Numbered from the stretch's first letter, positions 10,842 to 20,213 are shown. The stretch is DNA of 64,000 nt from Rossellomorea arthrocnemi (GCF_904424705.1 NZ_CAJGBF010000002.1:463719-527718), one strand, 5' to 3'. Notes: a model not told the origin generated them from the letters alone. Numbers and translations: made by a program.

Positions 10842-11177
10842 CTACTTTTTGAAGGTTATTTTAATAAAATCACTATAGTCTCTTTCAATCGTTTGGAGGC
10901 TGATAAGCATGCTGTTTAAAAGCAGCTGTATCTTGCTCTCTGTTTCTTCCGGAAGATCATCAGGAATGACGCAGCGCAGGAATCCACCATCAGAGGATTG
11001 CTCGATGGCCGGTTCTACACCGGTTAAGGCCATGATGGCATTTATACTGCCGAATGAAACAGCAGAAGCACCTGCACAAACAATGTCTTGCCCATTTTCG
11101 GCAAAATCAGCATGTCCATCCATGGAGAAAGAACGAATTCTTTTCATGGGGGAACGCTCTACGTAAACGTTAATCAT
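10842..11177 (-). CDS. prp: Ribosomal-processing cysteine protease Prp (YsxB)
   Basis: Removes the N-terminal extension of L27. The 111-residue protein carries the signature GHADFAENGQDIVCAGASA, with the catalytic His near residue 22 and Cys near 34. The Shine-Dalgarno before ATG 11177 is weak (AAGG, nine bases away). The rplU stop is 11 bases upstream, so coupled translation is likely. Its place between rplU and rpmA is conserved in Firmicutes and ties it to its substrate. Confidence 0.95.
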   Translation of the reverse strand: MINVYVERSPMKRIRSFSMDGHADFAENGQDIVCAGASAVSFGSINAIMALTGVEPAIEQSSDGGFLRCVIPDDLPEETESKIQLLLNSMLISLQTIERDYSDFIKITFKK

Positions 11178-11188
11178 GTCATCACGCC

Positions 11189-11497
11189 TTACGCGTTGAT
11201 TTCGTCAATGACAACTTTAGTGTAAGGTTGACGGTGACCTTGCTTACGACGGTAGTTCTTTTTCGCTTTGTATTTGAATACTACAAGCTTTTTCGCGCGG
11301 CCTTGTTTTTCAACTTTCGCTGTTACAGTAGCTCCATCCACTAAAGGACTTCCTACTTTCACATCGTCACCACCAACGAATAGAACTTTGTCAAAAGTTA
11401 CCGTATCGCCTTGCTCAGCGTTTAGCTTTTCGATGTAGATTGCTTGACCAGCTTCTACACGGATTTGCTTACCACCTGTTTCGATAATTGCGTACAT
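11189..11497 (-). CDS. rplU: Ribosomal protein L21
   Basis: 50S subunit protein that binds 23S rRNA. The 102 residues start [18 protein letters not shown] and end with the conserved basic segment [17 protein letters not shown]. It is the first gene of the operon rplU-prp-rpmA. It is preceded by AGGAGGTGCG and by a structured leader that probably controls expression in response to a ribosomal protein. Confidence 0.98.
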   Translation of the reverse strand: MYAIIETGGKQIRVEAGQAIYIEKLNAEQGDTVTFDKVLFVGGDDVKVGSPLVDGATVTAKVEKQGRAKKLVVFKYKAKKNYRRKQGHRQPYTKVVIDEINA

Positions 11498-11610
11498 AAT
11501 CGCACCTCCTTATAAACTCAGACTCGCCAATGACAGGTGTTGGATCGCTCCACACTTTTGTACCTGTAATGAGCGGTTGTAGCACGGGTGCTACAATCAA
11601 TAACATTAGA
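11498..11610 (-). ncRNA. L21-type ribosomal protein leader RNA
   Basis: The transcript between promoter and rplU folds strongly. A 9-bp hairpin TTGTAGCAC/GTGCTACAA lies at 11577-11596. Two interleaved pairings follow: CGCTC (11575-11571 read on minus) with GAGCG (11550-11546), and ACAGGT (11567-11562) with ACCTGT (11538-11533). Because they interleave, they are either a pseudoknot or alternative folds. An L21 leader family is known at this place in Firmicutes; membership was judged by position and structure only. Confidence 0.7.
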
Positions 11611-11640
11611 ATCCTATCATATAATTCAATGTACTGTCAA
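11611..11640 (-). promoter_or_regulatory. Sigma-A promoter of the rplU operon
   Basis: On the minus strand: -35 TTGACA at 11640-11635, an 18-base spacer, and -10 TAGGAT at 11616-11611. It is directly upstream of the L21 leader. Confidence 0.65.
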
Positions 11641-11655
11641 TAACATTCAAGAAAT

Positions 11656-13101
11656 TCATATAATCTTCGTTACCCGGTAATAAGGATGATTGTGGATGAC
11701 TTCCTGTATAATGATCTTTTTATTTAATACGTTTTGGAGCCTATGAAGATGAATGCTCTGTTTCCCTGCAAACACATCCGCGACTTCCCGTGTGGCTTCC
11801 ACTTCAATTCGAGAACCGTCGATTCCTTCAGATTCCCACAGCTCCCGTTCAAGTTGAAAGGCCATCGTTTCCGGACTCATTTCTTTCCCGGTACCATGAC
11901 ATACCGAGCACGGTCGTGTCAAGGATGCTGCGAGGGGCTGACGGGTCCTCTTACGTGTTATTTCCAGGATTCCAAGATTTGTGAACCCAACGATCGTTGT
12001 GCGCTGTCTATCAGAGACAAGTGCTTCAGCAAGTACATCCGTCACTTCCAGGCGCTGGCTCTCCTCCTTCATATCAATGAAATCGATCAGGATCATCCCG
12101 CTTAGGTTTCGGATGGTCAGCTGTTTCGCCATTTCCTTTGCCGCAAGTTTATTCGTCTGCAGGATAGTTTGTTCCAAATTGTAAATTCCTGTGAATTTGC
12201 CGGAATTGACATCCACAACCGTCATGGCTTCTGTTGATTCGATAACAAGAAACGCCCCGTTCGAAAGCCACACAATATTTTTTAATGCATCTTCCCATGC
12301 AGAAAAAACGTGATAATATTTAAAAATATTCTCGTAACCTTGATAAAGCTCGAAATCCCACTTTTCTCTGATTCCCGTTCCGCACATTCCTTCCACCTGA
12401 AGAAGGCTGTCATAATCATCAAAGACTATTCTCCCTCCCTCACCTTTTTTCAGATATTCATGGAGCTCTTCATAAAAGGTTTCCTGGCGGGATAAGAGGG
12501 ACGGACACTTTGCCCTCAGGGAAACTTTCTCTAGACGTTCATAAAGGGAACGCAAGTGGGTCAGCTCCTCCTGTAACACGTCTTCCTTCACACCTGCCGC
12601 GTTGGTCCGCATCACGATGCCTTCTTCCGGACCTTTCCAATCATTCCCTAATCGTCTTAATACTCTTCGATTCTCATCATCCACTTTTTTGGATACCGCG
12701 ACATAGGACCCTTTCGGCATATACACCATATGTTCGCCTTTCACTTCAATGACTGCCGTCAGCCTGGCACCCTTCGTCCCCATCTCATCCTTCATGACCT
12801 GAACGATGATTTTTTGCCCTTCATGGACACAATTTCCAATCGGCTTTGGATCGCTCCCCTCATGATAGGCTTTTACATTTTGCGGAAAATCCTTTTCGTG
12901 GAGATAGCCATTCTTCCCTTGCCCGAAATCAATAAAGGCCGCACCTAGCCCCTTTTGGACCTTGACGACTCTTCCTAAGTAAAGATTGCCCGTTAAGCTT
13001 TCCTCTTCAGGCGGGTATGTATATAAACCGATGATTTCATTATGTGAACGGTGTACCCACCGTTTTTCCCTGCTTTTACCGTGTACAATCATTTCTTCCA
13101 A
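11656..13101 (-). CDS. rng: Ribonuclease E/G family protein Rng
   Basis: Endoribonuclease that cuts single-stranded AU-rich RNA; members process rRNA and start mRNA decay. The 481-residue product has an S1 domain near the N-terminus (NLYLGRVVKVQKGLGAAFID). The catalytic metal-binding aspartates lie in TVVDVNSGKFTG and LIDFIDMK, and the zinc-link motif is CSVCHGTG. The start is probably TTG 13101, seven bases after AGGG; the ATG three codons later has poor spacing. B. subtilis lacks this enzyme and relies on RNase Y and J, whereas several other Bacillaceae have it at this position next to spoIVFB. Confidence 0.93.
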   Translation of the reverse strand: MEEMIVHGKSREKRWVHRSHNEIIGLYTYPPEEESLTGNLYLGRVVKVQKGLGAAFIDFGQGKNGYLHEKDFPQNVKAYHEGSDPKPIGNCVHEGQKIIVQVMKDEMGTKGARLTAVIEVKGEHMVYMPKGSYVAVSKKVDDENRRVLRRLGNDWKGPEEGIVMRTNAAGVKEDVLQEELTHLRSLYERLEKVSLRAKCPSLLSRQETFYEELHEYLKKGEGGRIVFDDYDSLLQVEGMCGTGIREKWDFELYQGYENIFKYYHVFSAWEDALKNIVWLSNGAFLVIESTEAMTVVDVNSGKFTGIYNLEQTILQTNKLAAKEMAKQLTIRNLSGMILIDFIDMKEESQRLEVTDVLAEALVSDRQRTTIVGFTNLGILEITRKRTRQPLAASLTRPCSVCHGTGKEMSPETMAFQLERELWESEGIDGSRIEVEATREVADVFAGKQSIHLHRLQNVLNKKIIIQEVIHNHPYYRVTKII

Positions 13102-13142
13102 ACCGGAACCCTCATTTCTATAATGGATGCCTCAACCAATAG

Positions 13143-13170
13143 AAAAAAGGGTTGGATTCAACCCTTTTTT
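13143..13170 (-). terminator. Terminator after spoIVFB
   Basis: A perfect 12-bp stem, AAAAAAGGGTTG with CAACCCTTTTTT, has a 4-base loop. It lies between the spoIVFB stop and the rng start. Confidence 0.9.
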
Positions 13171-13209
13171 CACAGTATGTCCTTACTTTATACAGTTCGT
13201 CTCCATTCG

Positions 13210-14076
13210 TCAATAAAGGTAAAGAAGATCTTTCGTTTTCGCCGATGTCATCTTTTCTGCAAAGAAAGCATGGAGAAGCTCATTCTCATCGAGCTTGCCC
13301 ACTTCGACTCCTTTTTCAAATACCACGAGGGGATGTTTCACCCCCCGCTGAAACCGTTCCACTACCGTAATAATGGAATCTTCGCTTTCGATTGGTAAAG
13401 GACGTAATTGAACAAATTGATGACTCTTCCCATAATATCTCTCTAATAAAAACTTCATAAACGCATACCGCCTCTGCTTCCAGTCCACCCAAAGGGAGAA
13501 ATAGAGGAAAGAAAGAACGATCCACAAATTCAGGTGGAGGGGAGCGGTTACGAGTACAATCAGATGGAACAGCAATAATAATCCAAACGAAAAGAGGAGC
13601 GTGTATTCATACGCTCTCAAATAATTAAATTTCGTGGCAAGCAGGAGAGAAATCATCTTCCCTCCGTCCAGTGGCCAGATCGGTAGGAGGTTAAACAATA
13701 ACACCATCATATTCAACTGAAAAAAAAGTGAAAAAGAAGCCTGACTGATCACTCCCATCTCCATGAGGCCCCACCCCAGCGCAGTAAGCCAAATGTGCTG
13801 TAGCGGACCAGCCGCAACGACCCAGAACTCTTCTTTTAACGAACGGTTACCGTGCTCATCCATCTCAGCAACCCCTCCAAACGGTAACAAAGCGATCTTC
13901 TTCACCCTCCAGGAAAAGGACTGCGCCATTAATCCATGCCCCAATTCATGGATGGTGATGATGAAGAGAAGCAGGACCAGTTCAAAAAAATGGGCCGTCA
14001 AAATAGCAATCCCGATCACAAGCCATAGCAAAGGATGTACGTAAAACTTCTTCAATAGTGAAATGATATTAGTCAA
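13210..14076 (-). CDS. spoIVFB: Intramembrane metalloprotease SpoIVFB (pro-sigma-K processing)
   Basis: Site-2 protease family. In Bacillus it cleaves pro-sigma-K in the outer forespore membrane and is held in check by SpoIVFA and BofA. The 288-residue product has several hydrophobic segments. The zinc motif HELGH is near residue 43 and the second metal ligand lies in NLLPIWPLDGGK. The C-terminal soluble region resembles a CBS-like domain (SEDSIITVVERFQ). It overlaps the end of spoIVFA by 8 bases, so translation is coupled. It ends before a strong terminator. Confidence 0.95.
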   Translation of the reverse strand: MTNIISLLKKFYVHPLLWLVIGIAILTAHFFELVLLLFIITIHELGHGLMAQSFSWRVKKIALLPFGGVAEMDEHGNRSLKEEFWVVAAGPLQHIWLTALGWGLMEMGVISQASFSLFFQLNMMVLLFNLLPIWPLDGGKMISLLLATKFNYLRAYEYTLLFSFGLLLLFHLIVLVTAPLHLNLWIVLSFLYFSLWVDWKQRRYAFMKFLLERYYGKSHQFVQLRPLPIESEDSIITVVERFQRGVKHPLVVFEKGVEVGKLDENELLHAFFAEKMTSAKTKDLLYLY

Positions 14077-14845
14077 ATGACATCACCTGTATCGGGTCGA
14101 TGAATTCACCACCCATTTTAATTGCGAAATAAAACTCTCCTGAAGCATCGTCTTGACTGCTGGAGGAAACCTTTCCAACAAGAGAACCTTTTTCTATTGA
14201 TTCATACTGCTTTACATCGACGGACTCCAAATTACCGTACCAGGATTCTGATTGATCTGCGTGTTGAATGACCACAGTATTTCCAAGCTCTTCCTTTTTC
14301 CCTGCAAAAATGATCAAACCTCCCTTCATAGCTGTCACATCCTCTCCAAGAACCGTCTGAAGCATGATGCCCTGACCGTTTGTCTTGAAATTTTCAACGA
14401 CTTTCCCGGAAGCTGGCCGCGCATATTCAGCCCCTTGTGCGGAAGTGGATTCTTTGTCCGCATTACTTGCAGGCAATAAGGCAAGTGGTTTACCGAACTG
14501 ATCTTCATACCAGGTGGAAATGGCGGCGAATTGGAACTCCGTATCCATCGTTTTCATGACAACGGACTTGGCATCATTGAATACCGGAGAAGGACTTTTG
14601 AACATGATGGCCGTCACCAATACCATGATCCCGGCACCAAGAACCTTCAGCATAAAGGTTTCTTTCTTAAAAAGAGGATGACCCCCTTCCGGCGGTGGCC
14701 CGCCTTCAAAGCTTGTCTGGCGCTCCAATCCATAGCGCTCCTCATCCGTCGGCAGGAAGTAAGAAGGATGCTCAGCGGGCCCGGAACTCCCCATTTTTTT
14801 TCGTTTTGCTATTCGTTTACGTATTTCATCCGCTCGATTCCCCAT
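14069..14845 (-). CDS. spoIVFA: SpoIVFA, regulator/anchor of SpoIVFB
   Basis: Membrane partner that localises and inhibits SpoIVFB until the SpoIVB signal arrives. ATG 14845 lies nine bases after AAGGA and matches the family N-terminus (MGNRADEIRKRIAKRKK); an ATG three codons earlier sits almost inside the Shine-Dalgarno. The product has 258 residues: a basic cytosolic N-terminus, one membrane segment near residues 70-85 (LKVLGAGIMVLVTAIMF), and a C-terminal LytM/M23-like fold (ASGKVVENFKTNGQGIML, GNTVVIQHAD). That fold lacks obvious zinc ligands, as in known SpoIVFA. Confidence 0.93.
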   Translation of the reverse strand: MGNRADEIRKRIAKRKKMGSSGPAEHPSYFLPTDEERYGLERQTSFEGGPPPEGGHPLFKKETFMLKVLGAGIMVLVTAIMFKSPSPVFNDAKSVVMKTMDTEFQFAAISTWYEDQFGKPLALLPASNADKESTSAQGAEYARPASGKVVENFKTNGQGIMLQTVLGEDVTAMKGGLIIFAGKKEELGNTVVIQHADQSESWYGNLESVDVKQYESIEKGSLVGKVSSSSQDDASGEFYFAIKMGGEFIDPIQVMSFD

Positions 14846-15034
14846 GTACACCATTCCTTTTTATAAGGTATTGTTTTATAACCAATCATTGATTCTCTTC
14901 ACTCTGCAAGAGGGGCTGGGTCTATTCCTGAAGGTGGGCAAGTGGGTGTCAGATCCATACCTGGATTCCATTACACATGTTTTGCTACAATGTATGACTT
15001 GTCCCGGGAGAATATTCATGGAGTACATAAAAAA

Positions 15035-15069
15035 GTCCCGGCAAAACGCATCATGCGTCCTACCGGGAC
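15035..15069 (-). terminator. Terminator after minD
   Basis: On the minus strand GTCCCGG pairs with CCGGGAC, with an inner ACGCAT/ATGCGT-like stem, followed by TTTTTT. It lies 11 bases after the minD stop. Confidence 0.88.
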
Positions 15070-15080
15070 CGGGGTAATCT

Positions 15081-15884
15081 TTAGGCTTTCACACCGAATA
15101 ACTTTTTAATTTTCATAAAGACTCCTGTTCTTTCTTCTTCCAAGGATTGAAGCGGGACCGATTCACCCAGGATCCGTCTCGCAATATTCCGGTAAGAAAT
15201 GGAAGCTTTACTTGTCGAATCAAGAGCGATTGGTTCACCTTTATTGGATGATCTAATCACATTTTCGTCGTCGGCCACGATTCCAAGAAGATCGATGGAA
15301 AGATGTGTTGTGATTTCATCCACATCCAGCATTTCACCGTTCTTCATCATATGGTTCCGGATACGGTTAATCACGAGCTTTGGTGGCTCGATATTCTCCT
15401 TCTCCAGTAAACCGATGATCCGGTCCGCGTCCCGTACAGCCGAAATTTCAGGAGTGGTCACGACAATTGCGCGATCTGCACCTGCTACGGCATTCTTGTA
15501 TCCCTGTTCAATTCCTGCAGGACAGTCAATAATGATATAATCATAGTCTTGCTTTAAATCTAGTACCAGCTTTTTCATTTGTTCAGGATTTACAGCGGAT
15601 TTATCACTGGTCTGTGCAGCCGGCAGTAAAAAAAGTTTGTCTTCGAAACGCTTGTCCTTCACCAGGGCTTGATGGATTTTACATCTTCCCTCTACCACGT
15701 CCACTAGATCATAAATGATCCGGTTTTCGAGTCCCATCACCACGTCCAGGTTTCTGAGGCCGATATCCGTATCAATCAAACAAACCTTTTTGCCTTGTAG
15801 AGCTAATGCTGTACCAACATTGGCAGAAGTAGTCGTCTTTCCCACTCCACCTTTACCTGAAGTAACAACTATGGCTTCACCCAC
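15081..15884 (-). CDS. minD: Septum-site determining ATPase MinD
   Basis: Membrane-associated ParA-type ATPase that places MinC at poles and division sites to block extra septa. The 267-residue product has the deviant Walker A GKGGVGKTT near residues 10-18, and switch motifs DTDIGLRNLDVV and DCPAGIE. The C-terminal amphipathic membrane-targeting helix VFMKIKKLFG is present. The start is GTG 15884, eight bases after GGAGG, one base past the minC stop region. It is the last gene of the mre-min operon. Confidence 0.98.
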   Translation of the reverse strand: MGEAIVVTSGKGGVGKTTTSANVGTALALQGKKVCLIDTDIGLRNLDVVMGLENRIIYDLVDVVEGRCKIHQALVKDKRFEDKLFLLPAAQTSDKSAVNPEQMKKLVLDLKQDYDYIIIDCPAGIEQGYKNAVAGADRAIVVTTPEISAVRDADRIIGLLEKENIEPPKLVINRIRNHMMKNGEMLDVDEITTHLSIDLLGIVADDENVIRSSNKGEPIALDSTSKASISYRNIARRILGESVPLQSLEEERTGVFMKIKKLFGVKA

Positions 15885-15885
15885 A

Positions 15886-16566
15886 TTAGCTTCCTCCTTT
15901 AAAACTAGTAATATTTGGTCTAAGATGCTTCAAAACTTGTAATCGGTCGACAACAATCTGTCCACTTTCATCCACATACGCACATTCCATTTCCCGGTCA
16001 TCCTCTTCCTCCACCCGATCAGGTGCACGGTTCAGGGAATCTGCAATCCGGAGCTGGGATGGAACCATTTTCGATGCCACGATGACAGACTCCTGATTTC
16101 CTTTGCAGCCGGCATGAGCAATCCCCTTTAATGAACCCAATATGTAAATATTACCTCCAGCGAGGACCTTCCCCCCGGGATTGACATCTCCCACAATGAG
16201 GATGTCGCCGGATACATCCACGACCTGTCCCGAACGGATCACCCCTGTAAGGGTTTCGATATTTCGTTCATCTATGAGTTTCTCTGCATCATTCTTTGTA
16301 ATCACATTACTCCATACTTCATTTACAACTAAATTGCGTTTTTGTCTTACAATATCCATTAACTCTTCTACTTGATCTTCTGCTAGATAACGATTACCTG
16401 TTTGAATATTGACCGTTAAGAGGGGAGTACCTTCTGTTTCCCGGTATTGGGCAGACAGCTTATCGTCCAGCTCCTTCTTTAACTCGTGAAACGAGCATTG
16501 ATCGTTGAGATGAAGAGTCAGTCCTTCTTTTGTTCCTTTTATCATCACATTTGGCTTCTTATTCAT
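15886..16566 (-). CDS. minC: Septum inhibitor MinC
   Basis: Inhibits FtsZ assembly. ATG 16566 gives 226 residues, equal to B. subtilis MinC. A GTG five codons earlier is possible, because the GAGGTG Shine-Dalgarno lies 12 bases from the ATG. The N-terminal FtsZ-interacting domain (residues 1 to about 100) is followed by the C-terminal beta-helix (LTGVIRSGQVVDVSGDILIVGDVNPGG, AGGNIYILGSLKGIAHAG) that binds MinD. It is immediately upstream of minD. Confidence 0.96.
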   Translation of the reverse strand: MNKKPNVMIKGTKEGLTLHLNDQCSFHELKKELDDKLSAQYRETEGTPLLTVNIQTGNRYLAEDQVEELMDIVRQKRNLVVNEVWSNVITKNDAEKLIDERNIETLTGVIRSGQVVDVSGDILIVGDVNPGGKVLAGGNIYILGSLKGIAHAGCKGNQESVIVASKMVPSQLRIADSLNRAPDRVEEEDDREMECAYVDESGQIVVDRLQVLKHLRPNITSFKGGS

Positions 16567-16650
16567 GTCGCAATTTTTCACCTCAGTCGTCTATAAATTC
16601 GACATAAGCAGTGTCATTTCCTCTTTTTATGAAAAAATGACTAATTGAAT

Positions 16651-17172
16651 TTATTCATCCAACCACTCTTTCCGTTTCGTCAGAAGGTAGTTTCTAAATG
16701 GAAATGCAAGAATGAAATAAAACAGGACATTCAGGACCAACGTCGGCCACAAACGCCAATCCACAAATTGCATGAACGTCAAATCTGTTCTTTTGATAAT
16801 CAGATTGATCTGGTAGACCAGGAACTCTAAAACAGAAATATTCACAAGGGAAATGATCCCTAAAACAAAGAGGTTATTATGTAACACTTTCATCATCTGG
16901 TGTGATAAAAAGATGACAAACGGGAATAACACGAGGTAAATCCCGTTGATTTCAGTGTAATAAATATCAAATAAGAAGCCAAAGATGAATCCGTAAATAA
17001 GCGCGGTGCGGTATTGATAAAACGCACAAATAAAGAACAGCACTATAATCAGGAAATGTGGAACGATGATTTTCTGATCAAACCATTCTTCACTGGGAAA
17101 GAGATGTACAAATAAGCTTTCACTGTAGAAGAAAAGCACGGTCATGAAAGGAAGAAGGAACCTGCTGATCAT
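16651..17172 (-). CDS. mreD: Rod shape-determining membrane protein MreD
   Basis: Polytopic partner of MreC in the elongation complex. It has 173 residues, almost all hydrophobic, with about five membrane segments and the family segment YGFIFGFLFDIYYTEINGIYL. The start ATG overlaps the mreC stop (ATGA, four bases), so translation is coupled. minC follows after about 85 bases. Confidence 0.95.
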   Translation of the reverse strand: MISRFLLPFMTVLFFYSESLFVHLFPSEEWFDQKIIVPHFLIIVLFFICAFYQYRTALIYGFIFGFLFDIYYTEINGIYLVLFPFVIFLSHQMMKVLHNNLFVLGIISLVNISVLEFLVYQINLIIKRTDLTFMQFVDWRLWPTLVLNVLFYFILAFPFRNYLLTKRKEWLDE

Positions 17173-18047
17173 TGCCCTTCCTCCTCAACCGCGTCTTTTT
17201 CCGTTACGCCTTGTATATCACGATCAATGACCATGACATGCTCCAAATGATAGAAATCTGCGGCAGGCTTCACGTATGCCGTTTGTGTCAATCCATATTG
17301 ATCCGGCTTGACTTCCTTCACTTCCCCAATGACCAATCCTTTAGGAAACACTCCGCCGAGTCCTGAGGTCATTACTTTAGATCCTTTTTCAACCTTCATA
17401 TCGTTGGAAATCCGCTTCACTAAAATTTCTTCTTTCTTGCTGTCGTACCCTTCAATCCAGCCATTTATATCCTGTTCTTTGCTTTGGATAACAGTGGAAA
17501 TCCGGTTTTTGGTATTATTGGTCGAAATTAATTCGACCGTAGATGAAAATTCATTGACACTTTTAATCTTTCCGATCAATCCCGCTGAAGAGATCACGGC
17601 CATATCAGATTGGATCCCGTTCACTTCACCCTTATCGATGGTAATGAGTTCCTGCCACTGTTCGGGATTTCTTGCAATGACAGTTGCCTGAACCGTATTA
17701 TAAGCACGAAGATTTTCCTTTTTATCCAGGACCGCCCGTAATTCATCGTTATCCTGTTTCAGGTCTTTCACCTTTGTTTCAAGCTTGATTAACTCATCCA
17801 AACGCGTTTTCAGCTTTTCGTTTTCCGTATATGTATTTTGAAGATCTTGAATATTATCAACAACTCCGGCTACATAGTTGACAGGTTTTGAAACCAAAGA
17901 CTGTCCGAATCCTACCATATCTTTCACAAACTGCTCAGGCCAGCTGATACTATCCCGGTCACGCAATGAAAATCCGATTAATCCCACTAGGACAATGACA
18001 CTGACGAGCAGAATGATCAAACGTTTATTCAGGAAGAATTGTGGCAT
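17169..18047 (-). CDS. mreC: Rod shape-determining protein MreC
   Basis: Bitopic protein that links cytoplasmic MreB to the cell-wall synthases. ATG 18047 lies six bases after GAGGTG; an in-frame GTG three codons earlier is inside the Shine-Dalgarno. The product has 292 residues: a short cytosolic tail, a membrane segment near residues 8-25 (LIILLVSVIVLVGLIGF), and a coiled coil around 65-105 (ENEKLKTRLDELIKLETKV). The double beta-barrel domain follows (VIARNPEQWQELITIDKG). Confidence 0.96.
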   Translation of the reverse strand: MPQFFLNKRLIILLVSVIVLVGLIGFSLRDRDSISWPEQFVKDMVGFGQSLVSKPVNYVAGVVDNIQDLQNTYTENEKLKTRLDELIKLETKVKDLKQDNDELRAVLDKKENLRAYNTVQATVIARNPEQWQELITIDKGEVNGIQSDMAVISSAGLIGKIKSVNEFSSTVELISTNNTKNRISTVIQSKEQDINGWIEGYDSKKEEILVKRISNDMKVEKGSKVMTSGLGGVFPKGLVIGEVKEVKPDQYGLTQTAYVKPAADFYHLEHVMVIDRDIQGVTEKDAVEEEGQ

Positions 18048-18149
18048 GATGTACACCTCAACCTTTTCTCATTCTAGTAAATACTATATCAAAAATCGTT
18101 TATTTTTGATATCATTCGTCAAAATATTCATGGTTCTTCGAAAAAAGAT

Positions 18150-18194
18150 GGGGCCGGCCTTAAGGCTGCACTTGCATCCATAAGGAAACGCCCC
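18150..18194 (-). terminator. Hairpin between mreB and mreC, partial terminator candidate
   Basis: On the minus strand GGGGC and CCTTA pair with TAAGG and GCCCC across the loop, followed by ATCTTTTTT. It would lower expression of mreC-mreD-minC-minD relative to mreB while still allowing read-through. Confidence 0.5.
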
Positions 18195-18210
18195 CTATTG
18201 CTATCGATTA

Positions 18211-19218
18211 TTATTTTCCTCTTGTTTTGAATAGGTGAATGTGGTCAAGGGCTTTCCCAGTCCCGATTGCCACGCAATCCAGTGGTTCTTCTGCGATAAG
18301 CACAGGCATCTTCGTTTCATCACTGATCACTTTGTCCAAGTTGCGAAGAAGCGCTCCGCCTCCTGTCAGCACAATCCCTCTATCCATAATGTCTGCTGCG
18401 AGTTCCGGAGGTGTCTTCTCAAGCGTACTCTTAACGGCATCGACAATCGTGTATACGGTGTCATGAAGGGCAGATGCAATTTCAACAGCCGTTACTTCAA
18501 TCGTTTTCGGCAGTCCTGTCAGAAGGTCGCGTCCGCGGATCTCCATTGATTCAATACCTTCAGAGTCCCCTGCAGATCCTACTTCCATCTTAATCGTTTC
18601 TGCTGTACGGTCCCCTATCATCAGGTTATACGTTTTCCGGATATAGTTAATGATGGCATCGTCCATTTCATCTCCTGCAACGCGGATTGACTGACTAGTC
18701 ACGATTCCGCCTAAAGAGATGATGGCAACTTCCGTCGTTCCTCCACCAATATCCACAACCATACTTCCTGTCGGCTCCCATACTGGAAGATTTGCTCCGA
18801 TTGCTGCTGCGAAAGGCTCCTCGATGGTATAGGCATCACGGGCACCTGCTTGCCTTGTAGCATCGATAACCGCTCTTTCTTCCACCCCGGTAATGCCTGA
18901 AGGTACACAAACCATGACATAAGGCTTTCGTGAAAACGCTCCCTTGTTTCGAGTCGCCTGTTTTATGTAATACTTCATCATCGTGGCGGTGGTTTCATAG
19001 TCAGCGATGACTCCATCTTTCATAGGACGGAGAGCTACGACATTTCCCGGTGTTCTTCCGATCATATTCTTCGCATCATTTCCGACTGCAACGATCTGCT
19101 TATTATCTGTTTGAAGTGCCACAACAGATGGTTCGCGAACGACAATCCCCTTGCCTTTCACGTACACCAATGTGTTAGCAGTTCCTAAATCAATCCCTAA
19201 ATCTTTCGTTCCAAACAT
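18211..19218 (-). CDS. mreB: Actin-like cell-shape protein MreB
   Basis: Actin homologue that guides lateral wall synthesis. The 335-residue product starts [22 protein letters not shown]. ATPase signatures are phosphate 1 (DLGTANT), phosphate 2 ([15 protein letters not shown]) and the adenosine motif ([15 protein letters not shown]). A GGGAGATACC Shine-Dalgarno precedes the ATG. It heads the mreB-mreC-mreD-minC-minD cluster. Confidence 0.98.
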   Translation of the reverse strand: MFGTKDLGIDLGTANTLVYVKGKGIVVREPSVVALQTDNKQIVAVGNDAKNMIGRTPGNVVALRPMKDGVIADYETTATMMKYYIKQATRNKGAFSRKPYVMVCVPSGITGVEERAVIDATRQAGARDAYTIEEPFAAAIGANLPVWEPTGSMVVDIGGGTTEVAIISLGGIVTSQSIRVAGDEMDDAIINYIRKTYNLMIGDRTAETIKMEVGSAGDSEGIESMEIRGRDLLTGLPKTIEVTAVEIASALHDTVYTIVDAVKSTLEKTPPELAADIMDRGIVLTGGGALLRNLDKVISDETKMPVLIAEEPLDCVAIGTGKALDHIHLFKTRGK

Positions 19219-19350
19219 GGATGGTATCTCCCTTTCTGATACAAATTGGCTGGTTTTTTAATAAGGTTTATGTGTTTTCATAGGAGAGTTGTCCAATCAC
19301 TCTCTATCTTCGTAATTTTCGTCACAATAATGGTTCGTTCACGCATAACG

Positions 19351-19384
19351 AAAAGACTCATTCCCTTGTAGAATGACTCTCTTA
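19351..19384 (-). terminator. Terminator candidate between radC and mreB
   Basis: AAGA-c-TCATTC pairs with GAATGA-c-TCTT (one C/C mismatch), with TTTT following on the minus strand. It separates radC from mreB. The rest of the 250-base gap must contain the mreB promoter, which I could not place confidently. Confidence 0.55.
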
Positions 19385-19474
19385 TTTCAGTAAGCTCACG
19401 TTATATTGAATCACGATATTGTTTGTAAAAATCATAAACTTTATTATATCGCATCCAGGATAAAAATCATAGTG

Positions 19475-20185
19475 TCATAAATACCCTTTTTCCTTTAAAC
19501 TGATAAACTTCTTCTCCCCTATTATAAGGTGATCGAGTATATCAATACCAATGATTCGACCACATTCCACTAATCTTTTTGTCACTTCTATGTCTTCCCT
19601 GCTCGGAGTCGGATCTCCCGATGGATGGTTATGGATGCAAATGATGGATGCGGCGGAGCGGCGAAAGGCTTCTTTAAAAACTTCCCTTGGGTGTACTATG
19701 GAGGCATTGAGGCTTCCGATAAAGATGGTTTGCTTGTGGAGAACTTGATTCTTGGTGTTGAGGTATAAACAGACAAAATGCTCCTGGGACAAAAACCTCA
19801 TATCATTCATGACATAGTTGGCCCCGTCTTCAGGGGAACGAATCGAGTATCTGTCATCAAAGGCGAGATTGCTGATGCGCCGGCCCAATTCCACGGCAGC
19901 CATGATCTGGACAGCCTTGGCAAGACCGATGCCTTTCGTTTTTGTGATCTCTTCAAGGGAAGCATCCTTCAATAGATTCAATCCATCAAATTGATTTAAG
20001 AGCCGGTTGGATAATTGAAGAACTGATTCGGACTTTGTTCCCGTACGGAGTAAAATAGCGAGCAGTTCCTGATTGGATAAACTTGCTGCTCCGCTTTGGA
20101 TCATTCTTTCCCTCGGTCTCTCATCCTGTGGAAAATCCCTGATCATCAGTCTGTTTTCTTCCTGTTGGTGCATTGTTTTTACCAT
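19475..20185 (-). CDS. radC: RadC family JAB-domain protein
   Basis: JAMM-fold protein of unsettled function; the old link to DNA repair in E. coli was withdrawn. The 236-residue product has an N-terminal helix-hairpin-helix-like region (SLSNQELLAILLRTG, ITKTKGIGLAKAVQIMAAVELGRR). The metal motif is HNHPSGDPTPSREDIEVTKRL. ATG 20185 lies five bases after AGGAGG. It is located between maf and mreB as in B. subtilis. Confidence 0.95.
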   Translation of the reverse strand: MVKTMHQQEENRLMIRDFPQDERPRERMIQSGAASLSNQELLAILLRTGTKSESVLQLSNRLLNQFDGLNLLKDASLEEITKTKGIGLAKAVQIMAAVELGRRISNLAFDDRYSIRSPEDGANYVMNDMRFLSQEHFVCLYLNTKNQVLHKQTIFIGSLNASIVHPREVFKEAFRRSAASIICIHNHPSGDPTPSREDIEVTKRLVECGRIIGIDILDHLIIGEKKFISLKEKGYL

Positions 20186-20213
20186 AGGTTCCTCCTATTC
20201 TTACGTGAAGGAG

